Assembly: GCA_028583415.1 (NCBI GenBank)
Contig: CM053272.1
Coordinates: 72,953,439-73,017,438, forward strand
Length of the DNA stretch: 64,000 nucleotides
Direction: 5' to 3'
Origin: Protea cynaroides
Lineage: Eukaryota; Streptophyta; Magnoliopsida; Proteales; Proteaceae
Shown here: piece by piece, positions 10,831 to 21,144 of the stretch
Numbering within the stretch: the stretch's first letter is position 1
Layout: each line of letters begins with the position of its first letter
The notes under the pieces: generated by a model
Database searches by the model: none
What the model was told of the DNA's origin: nothing
Seen by the model: the letters and a program-made list of their open reading frames with translations, nothing else
Position numbers and translations under genes: made by a program

Positions 10831-11865
10831 AAAGATAGAAAACTTAACTTTGGGGACGATCCGACTGTCGGTTGATCACAAAACTTGGGGGCTTGTAGTC
10901 TAGGATGTGCTTGCAACAATATCCAAATTTGAGGTCAATCCGACCATTGTTTGCAAAGTTATGATTTTTCCAAAATCATCTATCACCTGATGACGGGTTT
11001 TGGTAATCAACAGTAGCGACAACTCTTCAAACTCAGCAACCGATAAGATCTTTGGAGGGGAAACACTTGCGCAATCACTATGGAATAGTATGGAAGATCG
11101 AGAGAGAGATTGAGAGAGAGAATAAAGGGAATAGGGGGTTGGTTGAGTCTCACAACCTAGAGACTCAACAAGAAACGCAAGAGCAGTTTCTGTATTTTTC
11201 AAGTCTAACTTCTTTCATCTTATTCATTCATATATATGAGGGATTTTAATTACATAATATGTAAGGAAGACTAGTCAATCTTTCCACTGTTGGTTATATT
11301 CATGGAAGGAAAGTCCAATCTTTCCCTGCTATTGGTCACATTCACGGCGACACGAGGGATGCTCTTGAAGTCTTCTTAAACCAAGATCTCAATCTCGCTT
11401 TTGACCAATTCAGCGCATTCTTCAATGGATGACTCTGAAACAATGGAATCTTCCACCATGTGGCTGATTTGATCTTCAACAGTAGGTTCGAGAAAAGAAA
11501 CATCGTCCACCTTGAAATTGGTTATTTTTCGACCGCCTTTGTCTCTTTGTCACATTCGTGATCCACAATAGATTTGCATGCGGCGGTTGCATCTTCCTTT
11601 GACAGTGCAAAGCTGAACTGAGATTGAATTAAATCAAGTTGTTCCCCTGACCGCTTGGGAAAATTATTTGCAACTGTGCCCCCTCTTTCCTGAATGAGAA
11701 CATCGAATTTACTATTCATGCGTCCCAACATCACAGTAAATTATAAGGTTAACTCAAGTATCGTAGCCACTAGTTCAGAGCGTTTGGAATCACTAGTAGC
11801 CATGATAGATAGGCTAGTGGCTAGTTAGATAGCCAATTGTTGGAGCACCATAATCATGGACAGCT
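10831..11865 (-). pseudogene. Possible retroelement remnant (weak)
   Basis: On the minus strand a frame begins MATSDSKRSELVATILEL at ATG 11803, stops, and continues in another frame (11734-11522) as a hydrophilic 70-codon stretch. A further 100-codon frame lies at 11202-10900. The Ser/Lys/Glu-rich start resembles short gag-like leaders in plant LTR elements, but no diagnostic motif (zinc knuckle, protease or RT) is present. A purine tract at 11098-11125 (AGAGAGAG) lies inside. It could also be part of the starch synthase 5' region. Confidence 0.25.
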
Positions 11866-11970
11866 ACGACAACATGCGCAGCTTAGGCCTTGTTTCAAGT
11901 ATGACATTGAACAAAGCTAATTGGAGGAAAAGAATCCATGGAGCTGACCCCATTTAGTTGGGATAAGGCG

Positions 11971-12010
<40 letters not shown>
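11866..12010 (+). mobile_element. RTE-type LINE 3' fragment with (TTG)n tail
   Basis: The translation shows the C-terminal end of RTE reverse transcriptase (SLGLVSSMTLNKANWRKRIH). This is followed by the conserved 3' end CCCCATTTAGTTGGGATAAG and about 13 TTG repeats. It parallels the coding copy at 57644-58637, where the same C-terminal block precedes the same tail. It is heavily 5' truncated. No convincing target duplication was found. Confidence 0.85.
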
Positions 12011-12254
12011 CACTTGTAAGAATATGCATGGGCATTGATAAAGTTGACTTCACGTGAGGTCCGATATGAAAACGTTGGATTGGAATTGTTATGGAATTCC
12101 ATCAGACTAGTGGCAACAAGATGTGGAAATGGATCTCTCTTGACTGCTTTATATCATATCCCATGTTATCTATAATATATGTTGGTTTTCTCATATTAGG
12201 TCATCACTAGCATAATTATATCATATTGCATTGATATGGCTTCTATGTTTCATA

Positions 12255-12410
12255 AAAAAAGAGGGCGTCCCAATGCACGAGGCTCTCGCTACTGCAAGGA
12301 CTGGGGAAGGGCAAAATGTACGCAGCCTTACCCCCACAACATGGAGAAACTGTTTTTGTGTTTCAATACGTGGCCATTAGGTTGCAATATGACACCTCAC
12401 CGTCACACCA
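12255..12410 (-). mobile_element. Au-type SINE with 17-bp target duplication
   Basis: The minus strand reads like the plant Au SINE. It includes GGGGTAAGGCTGCGTACA, then CCCTTCCCCAGTCC, then GAGAGCCTCGTGCATTGGGA, ending in a T-run (seen as A-run 12255-12261 on plus). It is flanked by GGCTTCTATGTTTCATA at 12238-12254 and 12411-12427, a perfect 17-bp duplication. The 5' tRNA-like part is diverged. Copies move by LINE machinery and encode no protein. Confidence 0.88.
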
Positions 12411-12829
12411 GGCTTCTATGTTTCATATAAGCTTAACATATTAAAGGAAACATTTCACCCCCCCCCCCCAATGCTTTCCCGTTAAGTCACCCAACCCCTA
12501 ACTTTGCTAATAATATCACGCACCCCCCTTCAGATGTTAATTAGGGAAAATTTCCCCCACCTCCCCTGAGGTATACCCTTAAATCAATCACCCCCCATCT
12601 TGGCTCATAATGTCAACCACCTCCCCTACTTTTAAAAATGAGTATCAACATACCTGTCAATCCATTAATTGATGAAACAAATCGTAACTACTGTTTTCAA
12701 TGGCAATATTACCCCTGAGATTGTAAAATGTCATTTTTATCCCTTTGAAATTTTTTAATTTGTTTTTAGTAAATTTAGAGAGAGGTTATGAGTCAAATAA
12801 AAAAAAACCTACGGGAATCGAACCCACGA

Positions 12830-13190
12830 CATCTTGCAGCTGAATGCCCACCACCGCTATCGCCGCCAATTGGCTTCTCTACTTGGAACTCTGAAGACAA
12901 AGTGGAGTAGTTCATCTTGCAGCTGCTACTAGCCCTTTGCTGCAGACCACTATAATTCCCGTTAAATGTCTTCAACTGAGCTTGAGATTGATCGCCTTCG
13001 TTGAGCCCAAATCCATCAGCTATCGTGAAATCTCCCATTCTAAGCTGTAATGAATCGGTCGATGGAACCGTCAAAGACCCTTGAGACTTCGCACCAAAAG
13101 CTGGTACATTTGCTAATGGGTACCTTGGAGGACGAGGGCCTAAAGACTGTAGCAGAGATTGGAACGCCAGGTTGTTGGAACCGTAGTGAT
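12830..13190 (-). pseudogene. Captured exon-like fragment of an unidentified host gene
   Basis: A minus-strand frame opens after a good acceptor (TTAATTGGCATTTAAAG, ending at 13191) and runs more than 110 codons. The composition is Ser/Gln/Asn-rich and protein-like, with stretches such as FQSLLQSLGPRPPRYPL and MGDFTIADGFGLNEG. The family was not recognised. Its last codons (SSEFQVEKPIGG) fall inside the terminal inverted repeat and recur on the opposite strand in the right arm near 13720. It sits directly 3' of the captured AP-4 sigma exon, so a chimeric transcript is conceivable. Confidence 0.55.
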
Positions 13191-13389
13191 CTTTAAATGC
13201 CAATTAAAAAACTCCAAATCCATCAAATTAAGGCATAATGTGCCATGATCGTAACGAAGCAAAATCAGTAACAAAAACCCCATAAAACACAAATCACGAA
13301 GGATCATCACATTCTGGAAGATGAGATGGCATATATAAAGGAAATTAGAAATAAAACATAGGGTCAAGCAAAAGAGATTGAAAGACCTA

Positions 13390-13526
13390 TTGCTCGGTAC
13401 GAGCAAGGCATTTCTGGACGACTTCACCCTCGAGAGCTCTTCTCTGTTCTAGGGTTAGGTACTCATGGTATTGGACAAGGCGGGTTTGGCCTTGCTTGTT
13501 CACTATCAGTATGAATCGATCCCCAT
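13390..13526 (-). pseudogene. AP4S: AP-4 complex sigma subunit, captured first coding exon
   Basis: AP-4 sigma is the small subunit of the AP-4 adaptor complex that sorts cargo at the trans-Golgi network. The minus strand from ATG 13526 reads MGI, then loses one base, then continues RFILIVNKQGQTRLVQYHEY and LTLEQRRALEGEVVQKCLAR up to 13390. This matches the family's invariant N-terminus over about 46 residues. The full protein is about 143 residues and the remaining exons are absent. A single-base deletion directly after the third codon destroys the frame. The fragment lies between the arms of a MULE-like element with what looks like its 5' UTR upstream (13527-13690). This is gene capture, not a resident gene. 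Confidence 0.85.
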
Positions 13527-14060
13527 CTTATTGTTTCAGAGCTTGCGCCTACCTCCGAGTTGTAGAGAATTTTCGTGCGAATTTCTTGATTAAGATCCAA
13601 CAAAATAACCTCAATCGCATAGCGCCATATACCGTTTTTTCCATTTTGCTCTAAAGTTGCCCAAGAAAACTGCGATTTCAGTCACGACAACTACTTAGTC
13701 ACTACTCGTCTTCAGAGTTCCAAGTAAAGAAGCCGATTGGCGGCGGCGGGCACTCAGCTACAAGATGTCGTGGGTTTTATTCCCACAGAATTTTTTTTTT
13801 TTTATCTGACTCATAACCTCTCTATGAATTTACTAAAAATAAATAAAACAATTTCAAAGAGGTATAAATCACATTTTATAATCTTAGGGGTAATATAGTC
13901 ATTGAAAACAATAGTTACGATTCGTCTCATCACTTAATAGATTGACAAGGTATTTTGATACTTATTTTCAAAATTAGGGGAAGTGGCTGACATTATGAGC
14001 CAAGATGGGGGGTGTTTGATTTAAGGGTATACCTCAGGGGAAGTGGAGGAAATTTTCCCT

Positions 14061-15524
14061 TAAATATATATCACATGGTTCATGATTTAACAGATCTGTC
14101 TGTTAAGTGATGATGTGGCAAGGTTAAAAATATTATAACGACGAAACTACCCTTTAAATTGTATTATCTTACTGGTTTACCCTTTCCCAAAAAACAAGTT
14201 TACAAAATACAATGGTATTGCCATCGGCACCGACCACGACAACGACGACAAAGACAATGAGCTTTGGCTTCAATAAACTTGATGGAGAGGTTCACCATCG
14301 ATGTACACAGAGTAGAAGGCCGACCCCTGAAAGGTCCCTTTTGATTGCCAATTCGAGTTAATCTTTTTCCTGATCAAAGCACCTGAACTGCGGTTCATTC
14401 GAAGAACTCGCAGCAAGTCAAATAGAAATTGATCGCTGGAATAAGGTTATTCCAACCACGTCAAAATAGAATAGCAATTAAGGACATCAAGTCAAAGAAT
14501 TTCAACTCTCCAGAACGCTCTGTATCAATGTCAAGTTTAAGAGATCCTAGCATAATGATTTAAAAAACTAGTGAAACCCAACAGAATTAAACCCTAGAAA
14601 GCTTAAGCATATCAATAGAGTAGGGGTTCGTACCCAGTTTTGTGTTTGAGGATGGTGGGGAAGTGAATCTTCACATAAGTGCAGGAACAAATAACTAGTA
14701 GCACCACCGTCAGAAACAAACGGAAATTGAAGAGTGCAGACTGCCAAATCCAACAAATAAACCAATAGGTTGACAAATTGTCTGATTTTCTCTCTAAAAA
14801 GTAAATGATGCTTTACTTAATTTGTTTCTTTTACCATTGTAGGGTTCTCCAACAACTGATTGGCTCTAATTGGCATGTTCTCTGCAAGTGCTCTTCTGAC
14901 ATTGAAAGTAGAATCAAGCTTGAAACCAGTTCATCAGCTATTCCCTTAAAAGCTTTCTTTTTAATTGATCAATTCGTTAGTGATTGTGAGAAATTAAGAT
15001 AAGTTTTAAAGGTGAAGCAGACAGCTCTGTTATCGTTGAAAGCTTCAGGAACAGCAATCAAAGCAAGGTTAAAGTCATAAAGGTGAGTTTTTTTCCTTCT
15101 TTCTTTCAGGTGTCGTCTGTGTTCTTCTCAGTTTCATCTTTAAAATTGCAGCTTTCCATGGAATCCTTTGTTTCCTAAGCTCTGCAGGTGTTTTCTCTTT
15201 CAAATTGAAGAGTTTCGTGGCTTTTGAGCTTTCTCCTTCCACATTCACAAGAAATTGTCCAATTAAGTTCATAATTTTTTAATTTGATTAGGAAAACAAA
15301 AACGCTATCATCATAGCACGTTTGTCTTTCCCGTTCTTATGTGCTTTGAGAAATTTCTTTTTGCATACTGAGATTCTTCTTGTTTTCACTAGAAGATCGT
15401 AGTCATCTCCGCAAGTATTGGAGCTTTTTTCTCCTCATGTTAAAGTAAGCTTGCATTATTGCAAACAGAATAAATCTGAAGAATTATCACACAAAGATAT
15501 TTAATTTCTCACAAATGTCAATAA
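14061..15524. other. Interior of the outer MULE, with possible captured sequences
   Basis: No complete gene. A plus-strand exon-like stretch at 14843-15000 follows an acceptor (TTTACCATTGTAG) and encodes VLQQLIGSNWHVLCKCSSDI onward. A minus-strand 65-codon frame lies at 15075-15272. Neither was recognised. Given the AP-4 sigma fragment nearby, captured host exons are plausible. Confidence 0.4.
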
Positions 15525-15607
15525 TTTAGAAATCTCACAAAGTTAGGGATTGGGTGACTTAAAGGGAAAGTACAGGGGGGTCGGTGTGAAATTTTTCCTA
15601 TATTAAA

Positions 15608-17600
15608 TTTTCCTTGCTATATAACATATAATCCACGCCTAGGATGCCTTGTCTCCAAAGCATTGAGGTGGCCCTCCAACCCCTTGGGTTACCTTGTTGC
15701 CTTAACAGCTATGATTTCTATAATATGATTTTTATATACTATGATTTATATACTATGATTTCTATACTAAGATTTCTATTCAATAATGGAGTTCTGATTC
15801 ACATGCAGGATGGAATGGATAAATAGTGGATTGTCAGATCCATCATGGATCAGATTAGGACTGACTGAATTGATCTGATCCCTGATCCAAATTCCTAGAA
15901 CCATGCTAAGAAATTAATCAGAATAAAAGGAAAGCCAATTCTAAGTCATAGATTTCCCATCTTCTCAATGGTTGCATATAAAGATCCATCAAAACCACAC
16001 TTACTCAGTTCATCTTTGCTGCCAACAAGAGAAAGAGAAAATCAATAAGAGACCTAGGTTAGGCCATCCTCAAAGATCTCCATGGAATTGCTTGATGTTT
16101 CCCCATGTTTTTTTTTATACTGCAGGTGTATTATAAGCATTGGCAAAAATCTGAAGCATTTAGGAAAAATGAACAGGGATAAAAAAATAATAATAATAAA
16201 TAAAGCAAACAAGAGAAAGAAAAAATATGACACTAGCACATAATAATTGAAACAGAATAGGTATAGGAAAGAAGAATGGTAAATGATTCAAGACAATATT
16301 GCAATATACTAATCTTACGGCTAAAAGAAGCAATCTTCACAGTTTCTTCAATTTATTAACATCAAGATTGCATTATAAAATCACCCGCTCTTACTACATA
16401 AGACTTGACAACCCGTTTTTCCACTCAACCATGACTTATATAGGACTGATCAGAAAATAAAATCATACTAAACTATTAAAAGAAGAAAAGCCTCTTTGTG
16501 CTGTCACATGAGACCTTAGGTCATGAATTCATCTACTTGTCACTGACGACATGAATCCTGTCCCACCATTCCATTATATTTTAAGACCCCATCTCCTGGT
16601 AACCTATAGTCAGTAATGTCTTTTCTCACCACCTATGAGTGACATTTATAGCCTACAGGATGAGGGGAAGAAACCAAGATGGTTGCGCAAGTGCAAATAA
16701 CACTAATAAATACACCAGCGAGGATGGATACGCTAAAATTTGAAGCCAGAAGACCAGTGGATGCAGCAGTAAGAAGATAAATTGGTACATCTTAAGATAA
16801 ACCGAATTTAGCACCCTAATGGATCCTCACAACTCAATCAAACAACATATATGATATTACTACTCGGAACCAAAAAGAACAATATGTACAGTAACTTTCA
16901 ACACCAGCAGCACTTAAATCGGTCTAGAGAACTCAAAAGTCAGGAAGAATACAAATTGCCAGAAAACTCTAGAATTGACAAACTAACGTCTTGGTCTAAA
17001 TCACAACTAACAGTTCTGAAATAATCATAGGGCATTTTTTTACCTTAAAGAAACCCAAAGTTCACAACGGTAGTATCACTGACCGGCATGCAGAAATCAA
17101 TTTAAAACTGACCAAACCAGTTCCAGAAGTGCATCTGATGGAGGAACCAACCCTCAAAATTTCAATCCAATCTGAAATAATTTACCAGGGGTTGAAGATC
17201 TGTGAATCTGGACAATAGTACCAGCCAGAATAGAAAGGCCGGACTTCAAAATTAAATTCAAACCAATTGGATTTTGTTGGAAACAAGTTTCAGTTCCAGT
17301 AAATAAAACCTAGGGTGAAATTTGAATTGAACTTAAGTTCTGAACAATTCGGTTCTCCCTTCCCCTCCTTTATATTCACGTTCTTTCTCTTTTTTTCTAA
17401 TATGAAAATTAAGGTTTCATCTACCTGGTGTCCTGACGAACTTGATGACTGGATACCACAGCAGGAAGAAGCGCATTCTAGCCAAGCGGCCCTGGCAGCT
17501 ATGTTAAGAAGCACCCTGATCTGAGCCACATGGAGGGCCGATGAAACTATTCCAATCCTCAAGATAGGCCACTAATGCAAGCTACGGTTCCCAGCCCTAA
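15608..17600. other. Intergenic stretch without a recognisable gene
   Basis: The only repeated structure is at 15710-15782, where TATGATTTCTATA-like units of 13-16 bp recur about five times. No conserved coding sequence was seen on either strand. The short frames at 16054-16239 and 17290-17562 lack domains. Confidence 0.6.
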
Positions 17601-17611
17601 TTTTGGATTGC

Positions 17612-17805
17612 CATCGGGGCTGCAACCAAGCCGGGTTGGGTCGGGTATTTTAAAACCCCAATCCAATCTTGGGTCTCTGGAAGTGGGCCCGAGTCTGGGC
17701 CGATCCTGCCAGGGCAAACAAACCCTCAACCCAGCCTTGACCCTGACAGGACCAGGCCAATCTGGGTTTGGCCCTGATCTAACATCCCCTACCCCTCTCT
17801 CAAAG
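17612..17805. mobile_element. Fragment related to the 4344-5587 hAT family (tentative)
   Basis: GGGGCTGCAACCAAGCCGGG followed by TTGGGTCGGGTATTTTAAAA closely follows the left end of the element at 4344 (TAGGGCTGCAACAGGGTCGG and onward). The C-rich subterminal motifs continue to about 17800. The opposite terminus was not found, so this is likely a truncated or decayed relative. Confidence 0.5.
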
Positions 17806-18309
17806 GCTAGAAACTGAAAAGGGAGAAGAGAAGAGATGGAGGGATAGCTTGCCCATGTTGTTCATTCTCAATGGCTACCTTACATGGGATTTTTCGCTTC
17901 CCGATCTGGTGCCTCCACCACCACCATCTCAGGAAAGCTTATAAACCCATCTTCCAAAAAATGGAACAAAAGATCGAAAACATGAGGAAAGCTTGAAAAC
18001 CCATCTTCCCTTCTGTTTTCTTTTTCTTTTTATACTTATCCTATCTTCCATTCTACATCACTGAAGTGGGTTTCGTTTTCGATAAATAAGAAAAGAAGTA
18101 GCAAAATAAAGGACTAAGGATCTAGTGCTCATGCTATCCAGATTTTAGCAGAAAAATCTTGATCTGCTATTATCAAAATTTAGGGCACAACTAAAGGATC
18201 ATAGAGGCAACTGAGCCTCTTCTTCGATCTTATCTTCATTTTGCCTTCGAATCTCTGCTCGAATCCTCTGAAACATGCTCGGATGCTCCTGAACCTCTTC
18301 TTCCTGCAA
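17806..18309. other. Flank of the copia element; no gene recognised
   Basis: A purine-rich patch (GGGAGAAGAGAAGAGATGG) is followed by ordinary sequence up to the copia target duplication. Nothing coding is supported. Confidence 0.5.
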
Positions 18310-18314
18310 TCAAG

Positions 18315-18693
18315 TGTAAGATATCCCATTACTGTAGAGGTAAAGCTAAATGCGGAAAATCATAAGTACCTCCCATTACTTGACCGTTCACCGCCATCTC
18401 TGATCCAACCGGTGCACAAGCTCTTTGCCTCCTCTCCTGTATTACGCAAATGAAGAAGATAGAGAAGAAGGGGATAGGGTTTCTGTGTACTCCTTATTCT
18501 CAGACAAAGAGAACGTAATGGAAATTCTCATATTGCATAAGTGTACATAGGACCCCACCCTTGGATTATTTATAGATCAATCGTCTCCTCCCATTAAGGA
18601 TCAAGGTGATATGGGTGACACATGTCACAGGATCCTAATGTTAATCATCCAACTTAGGTGGGGTCAGGTGGCATGTGGGCCACCCAACTTACA
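18315..18693 (-). repeat. 3' LTR of the copia element
   Basis: On the minus strand it begins TGTAAGTTGGGTGGCCCACA and ends in CTTACA, with TG...CA termini. It matches 24715-25093 nearly base for base. Preceded (minus-strand sense) by the polypurine tract AAGTGGGAGAA. Confidence 0.95.
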
Positions 18694-18704
18694 TTCTCCC
18701 ACTT
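18694..18704 (-). promoter_or_regulatory. Polypurine tract
   Basis: AAGTGGGAGAA directly abuts the 3' LTR start on the minus strand. It is the expected primer site for plus-strand DNA synthesis. Confidence 0.8.
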
Positions 18705-19104
18705 GGCCCATATTACCACACGGCAAGCAACTTTATGATTATTAACATGATGTATGGTCATACAATAATTTTTCGGATCCTTCTTTATGGACTTGTTCTT
18801 TATGTTCATAATAAAACTCCCAACCCACGAATCATGGCGGTGCATGTCCCAGTATTAGATTACAATGGAAACACTTTCATCCATGTATTACAATAGATTG
18901 TTTATTTTACAAAGAACCTCAATTGTGACTAGCATACTTTATAGAATCAATTCAACAATCGATTCAAGGGTCAACTTTATTGCCTTGAAAACTTTATAGG
19001 CATCTGTCATTACAAAACTTTATGTATACAACAAAATAAATGACAGAAAATAGCTTTATTTCGAGTCGTCAAAACTTTATATTGCAATATCATAAATAAA
19101 ACAT

Positions 19105-19800
19105 TCAAAAACTTAATGATTTACATAGTCCCTTATGATCCACGTGAACTACATACACATTGGGCAGAAGCCCTTTAGTGAAAGGATCAACTATCATATC
19201 ATTAGTGTCAATATGTTCTATTTGAACGCAACGAACTCGAATGTCTTCTTTAACAACAAAATACTTTATCTCAATGTGTCGACAGTGACTCACTGAGCAT
19301 GTGTTGTTAGAGAGACGTACTGCTGCAGTATTGTCATTATAGATCCTTATAGGCCTTTCAATAAAACTTATGACCTCAAAACTATGATAAACTGCCTCAA
19401 CCATAATGCCTGAGAAATTGCTTTATAGCACGCTACCACTTTTGCTTCAATAATAGAAGAAGCTGTCTTAGGTTGCTTTACGCTGCGCCAAGACACTACT
19501 CCTCTAACAAACAAAAATGAAGCCAGAAGTATATTTCCTTGTATCACCACATTTAGCAAAATCTGAATCTGAGTAACTGATTAACTTCAAAACATCAACA
19601 TGTCTATATATGAGCATGTGATCCTTGATGCCCTGTAGGTACCTCAGTACTTTCTTTACTATTGTCCAATGTGGCAAACCAGGGTTCTTTCGAAACCTAC
19701 CTAATACTCCCACTAAATATGAAATGGCAGGTCTGGTACAGACCTGAACATACATCAAATTGCTTACTACTGATGCATAAAGGATATTTTGCATTGTATG
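19105..19800 (-). pseudogene. Copia RNase H domain, broken
   Basis: This is the C-terminal part of the copia polyprotein, which degrades the RNA of the RNA-DNA hybrid. Readable pieces in changing frames include VCTRPAISYLVGVLGRFRKN, LISYSDSDFAKCGDTRKYTS, GVVSWRSVKQPKTASSIIEA, YNDNTAAVRLSNN and HIEIKYFVVKEDI. These are the usual copia landmarks in order. Frameshifts separate the three open pieces (19794-19504, 19559-19368 and 19404-19105). Confidence 0.9.
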
Positions 19801-20869
19801 CTATTTCAGATTGGTCTTCGGACATTGCTCCAGACTAAGTCTATTGCCTTTAACAAGAGGTGCTACACTTGATGAATATTGCTTCATCTTGAACCGTTCC
19901 AAAACTTTGTCAATATAACCCTTATAGGACAGTCCTAAGGTCTTAAGAAACCTGTCCATGTGAATCTCTATGCCTAAGACATTGGAGGCTTCACCCATAT
20001 CATTTATGTCAAAGTTTTGGGTCAAGAAATATTTAGTCTCGTGTAGCATCCCTGGATCATTGCTAGCTATAAGAATGTCATCCACATATAACACTAGTAT
20101 GGTGAAACTAGTTTCCTTGATCTTTATGTAAATGCATTGATCAGCTCAATTCTCCACAAAACCGTAGGAAGTAATCGTACTATCAAATTTCAAATACCAC
20201 TATCGGGAAGCTTGTTTCAATCCATATATGGATCTCTTAAGCTTGCATACTAGATGATCACCTTTATCCGAAGTAAAAACCTTCAAGTTGATCCATGTAT
20301 ACCTCCTCAATCAGATCACCATTCAAAAATGTCATCTTAACATCCATCTGGTGCAGCTCAAGATCATAGTGAGCCACCAGTGCCATAATGATCCCCAAAG
20401 AATCTTTTCTAAACACGGACAAAAAGGTTTCTTTATAATCAATGTTAGCCTTCTGATTATAACCTTCTGTCACAAGTCGAACCTTGTATCTTTCAATATT
20501 GCTATGTGGGTCCCTTTTAGTTTTGAAAACCCATTTACGCCCTACAGTAGAGGTGTCCTTAGGCAATTCTACAAGTTCCCATACTAGATTCTTTGACATA
20601 GATTTCATTTCATCCTTCATGGCATTATGCCATAAAATGGTAACTATACAACTCATAGCCTGTGAAAATAATATCGGATCATCACTTATTCCAATATTAG
20701 TTTCACAATTTTGGATATACACTTCATAATCTGAAGGGATTGCCGATTTTCTCTCTCTCGAGGACCTCCTCAAAACTTGTGGCTCAGGAACAATAGGTTC
20801 AGCGACAACTGGCTCTTGATGTGGTAATTCATCATGAGCTTGTGGTTGCTCATGAACCACAGGTACCAT
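19801..20869 (-). pseudogene. Copia reverse transcriptase domain, broken
   Basis: The minus strand encodes a proline/glutamate linker, then the RT N-terminus with NAMKDEMKSMSKNLVWELVE, GRKWVFKTKRD, RLVTEGYNQKANIDYKETF and LHQMDVKMTFLNGDLIEEVY. It continues to the catalytic YVDD box, LYVDDILIAS, near 20090. The YVDD aspartates are intact. The frame breaks between 20264 and 20094. RT would copy the element's RNA in virus-like particles, but this copy cannot be translated whole. Confidence 0.9.
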
Positions 20870-21144
20870 TGGTAAAGGGATAAAACCTTGACCACTAGAT
20901 GTGAAAGGGATTATCGAGACATCTTGTTCATGGAACTCAATGTTTCAACCTTGTATACTCCCACTGTTGTCGCCATCCTCTAGAAATTTAGCAACTTTCG
21001 ACTCTACAATGGTTATATGAGGGACAATAAAACTTATAACCCTTTGATCTTTCAGAATAGCCAATGAAATATCCACTGACTATTCTAGGGTCCAACTTCT
21101 GAAGATGTGGATTGTAGACTCTTATTTCGGCTTGACAGCCTCAT

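Larger units (their letters stand above)
12543..14060. mobile_element. Inner Pack-MULE-like element with ~355-bp terminal inverted repeats
   Basis: The left arm 12543-12900 and right arm 13709-14060 are reverse complements with scattered changes. They begin AGGGAAAATTTCC, run through CTCCCCTGAGGTATACCCTT and CCATCTTGGCTCATAATGTC, and continue to the arm's inner end. Arms this long are typical of Mutator-like elements. The interior carries two minus-strand pieces of host gene: an AP-4 sigma exon and an unidentified exon whose 3' end runs into the left arm. No transposase is present. A 9-bp duplication was not recognised. Confidence 0.75.
12446..15598. mobile_element. Outer MULE-like element with 9-bp target duplication
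   Basis: The left end GGAAACATTTCACCC and right end GGTGTGAAATTTTTCC begin terminal inverted repeats of about 90 bp. Both contain GTTAAGTCACCCAA/CCCTAACTTTG-type sequence in opposite orientation (12446-12535 and about 15525-15598). Flanks are CATATTAAA (12437-12445) and TATATTAAA (15599-15607), identical at 8 of 9 bases, as expected for Mutator-like elements. The interior holds a second element (12543-14060) and host-like fragments, not a transposase, so it is non-autonomous. Confidence 0.75.
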
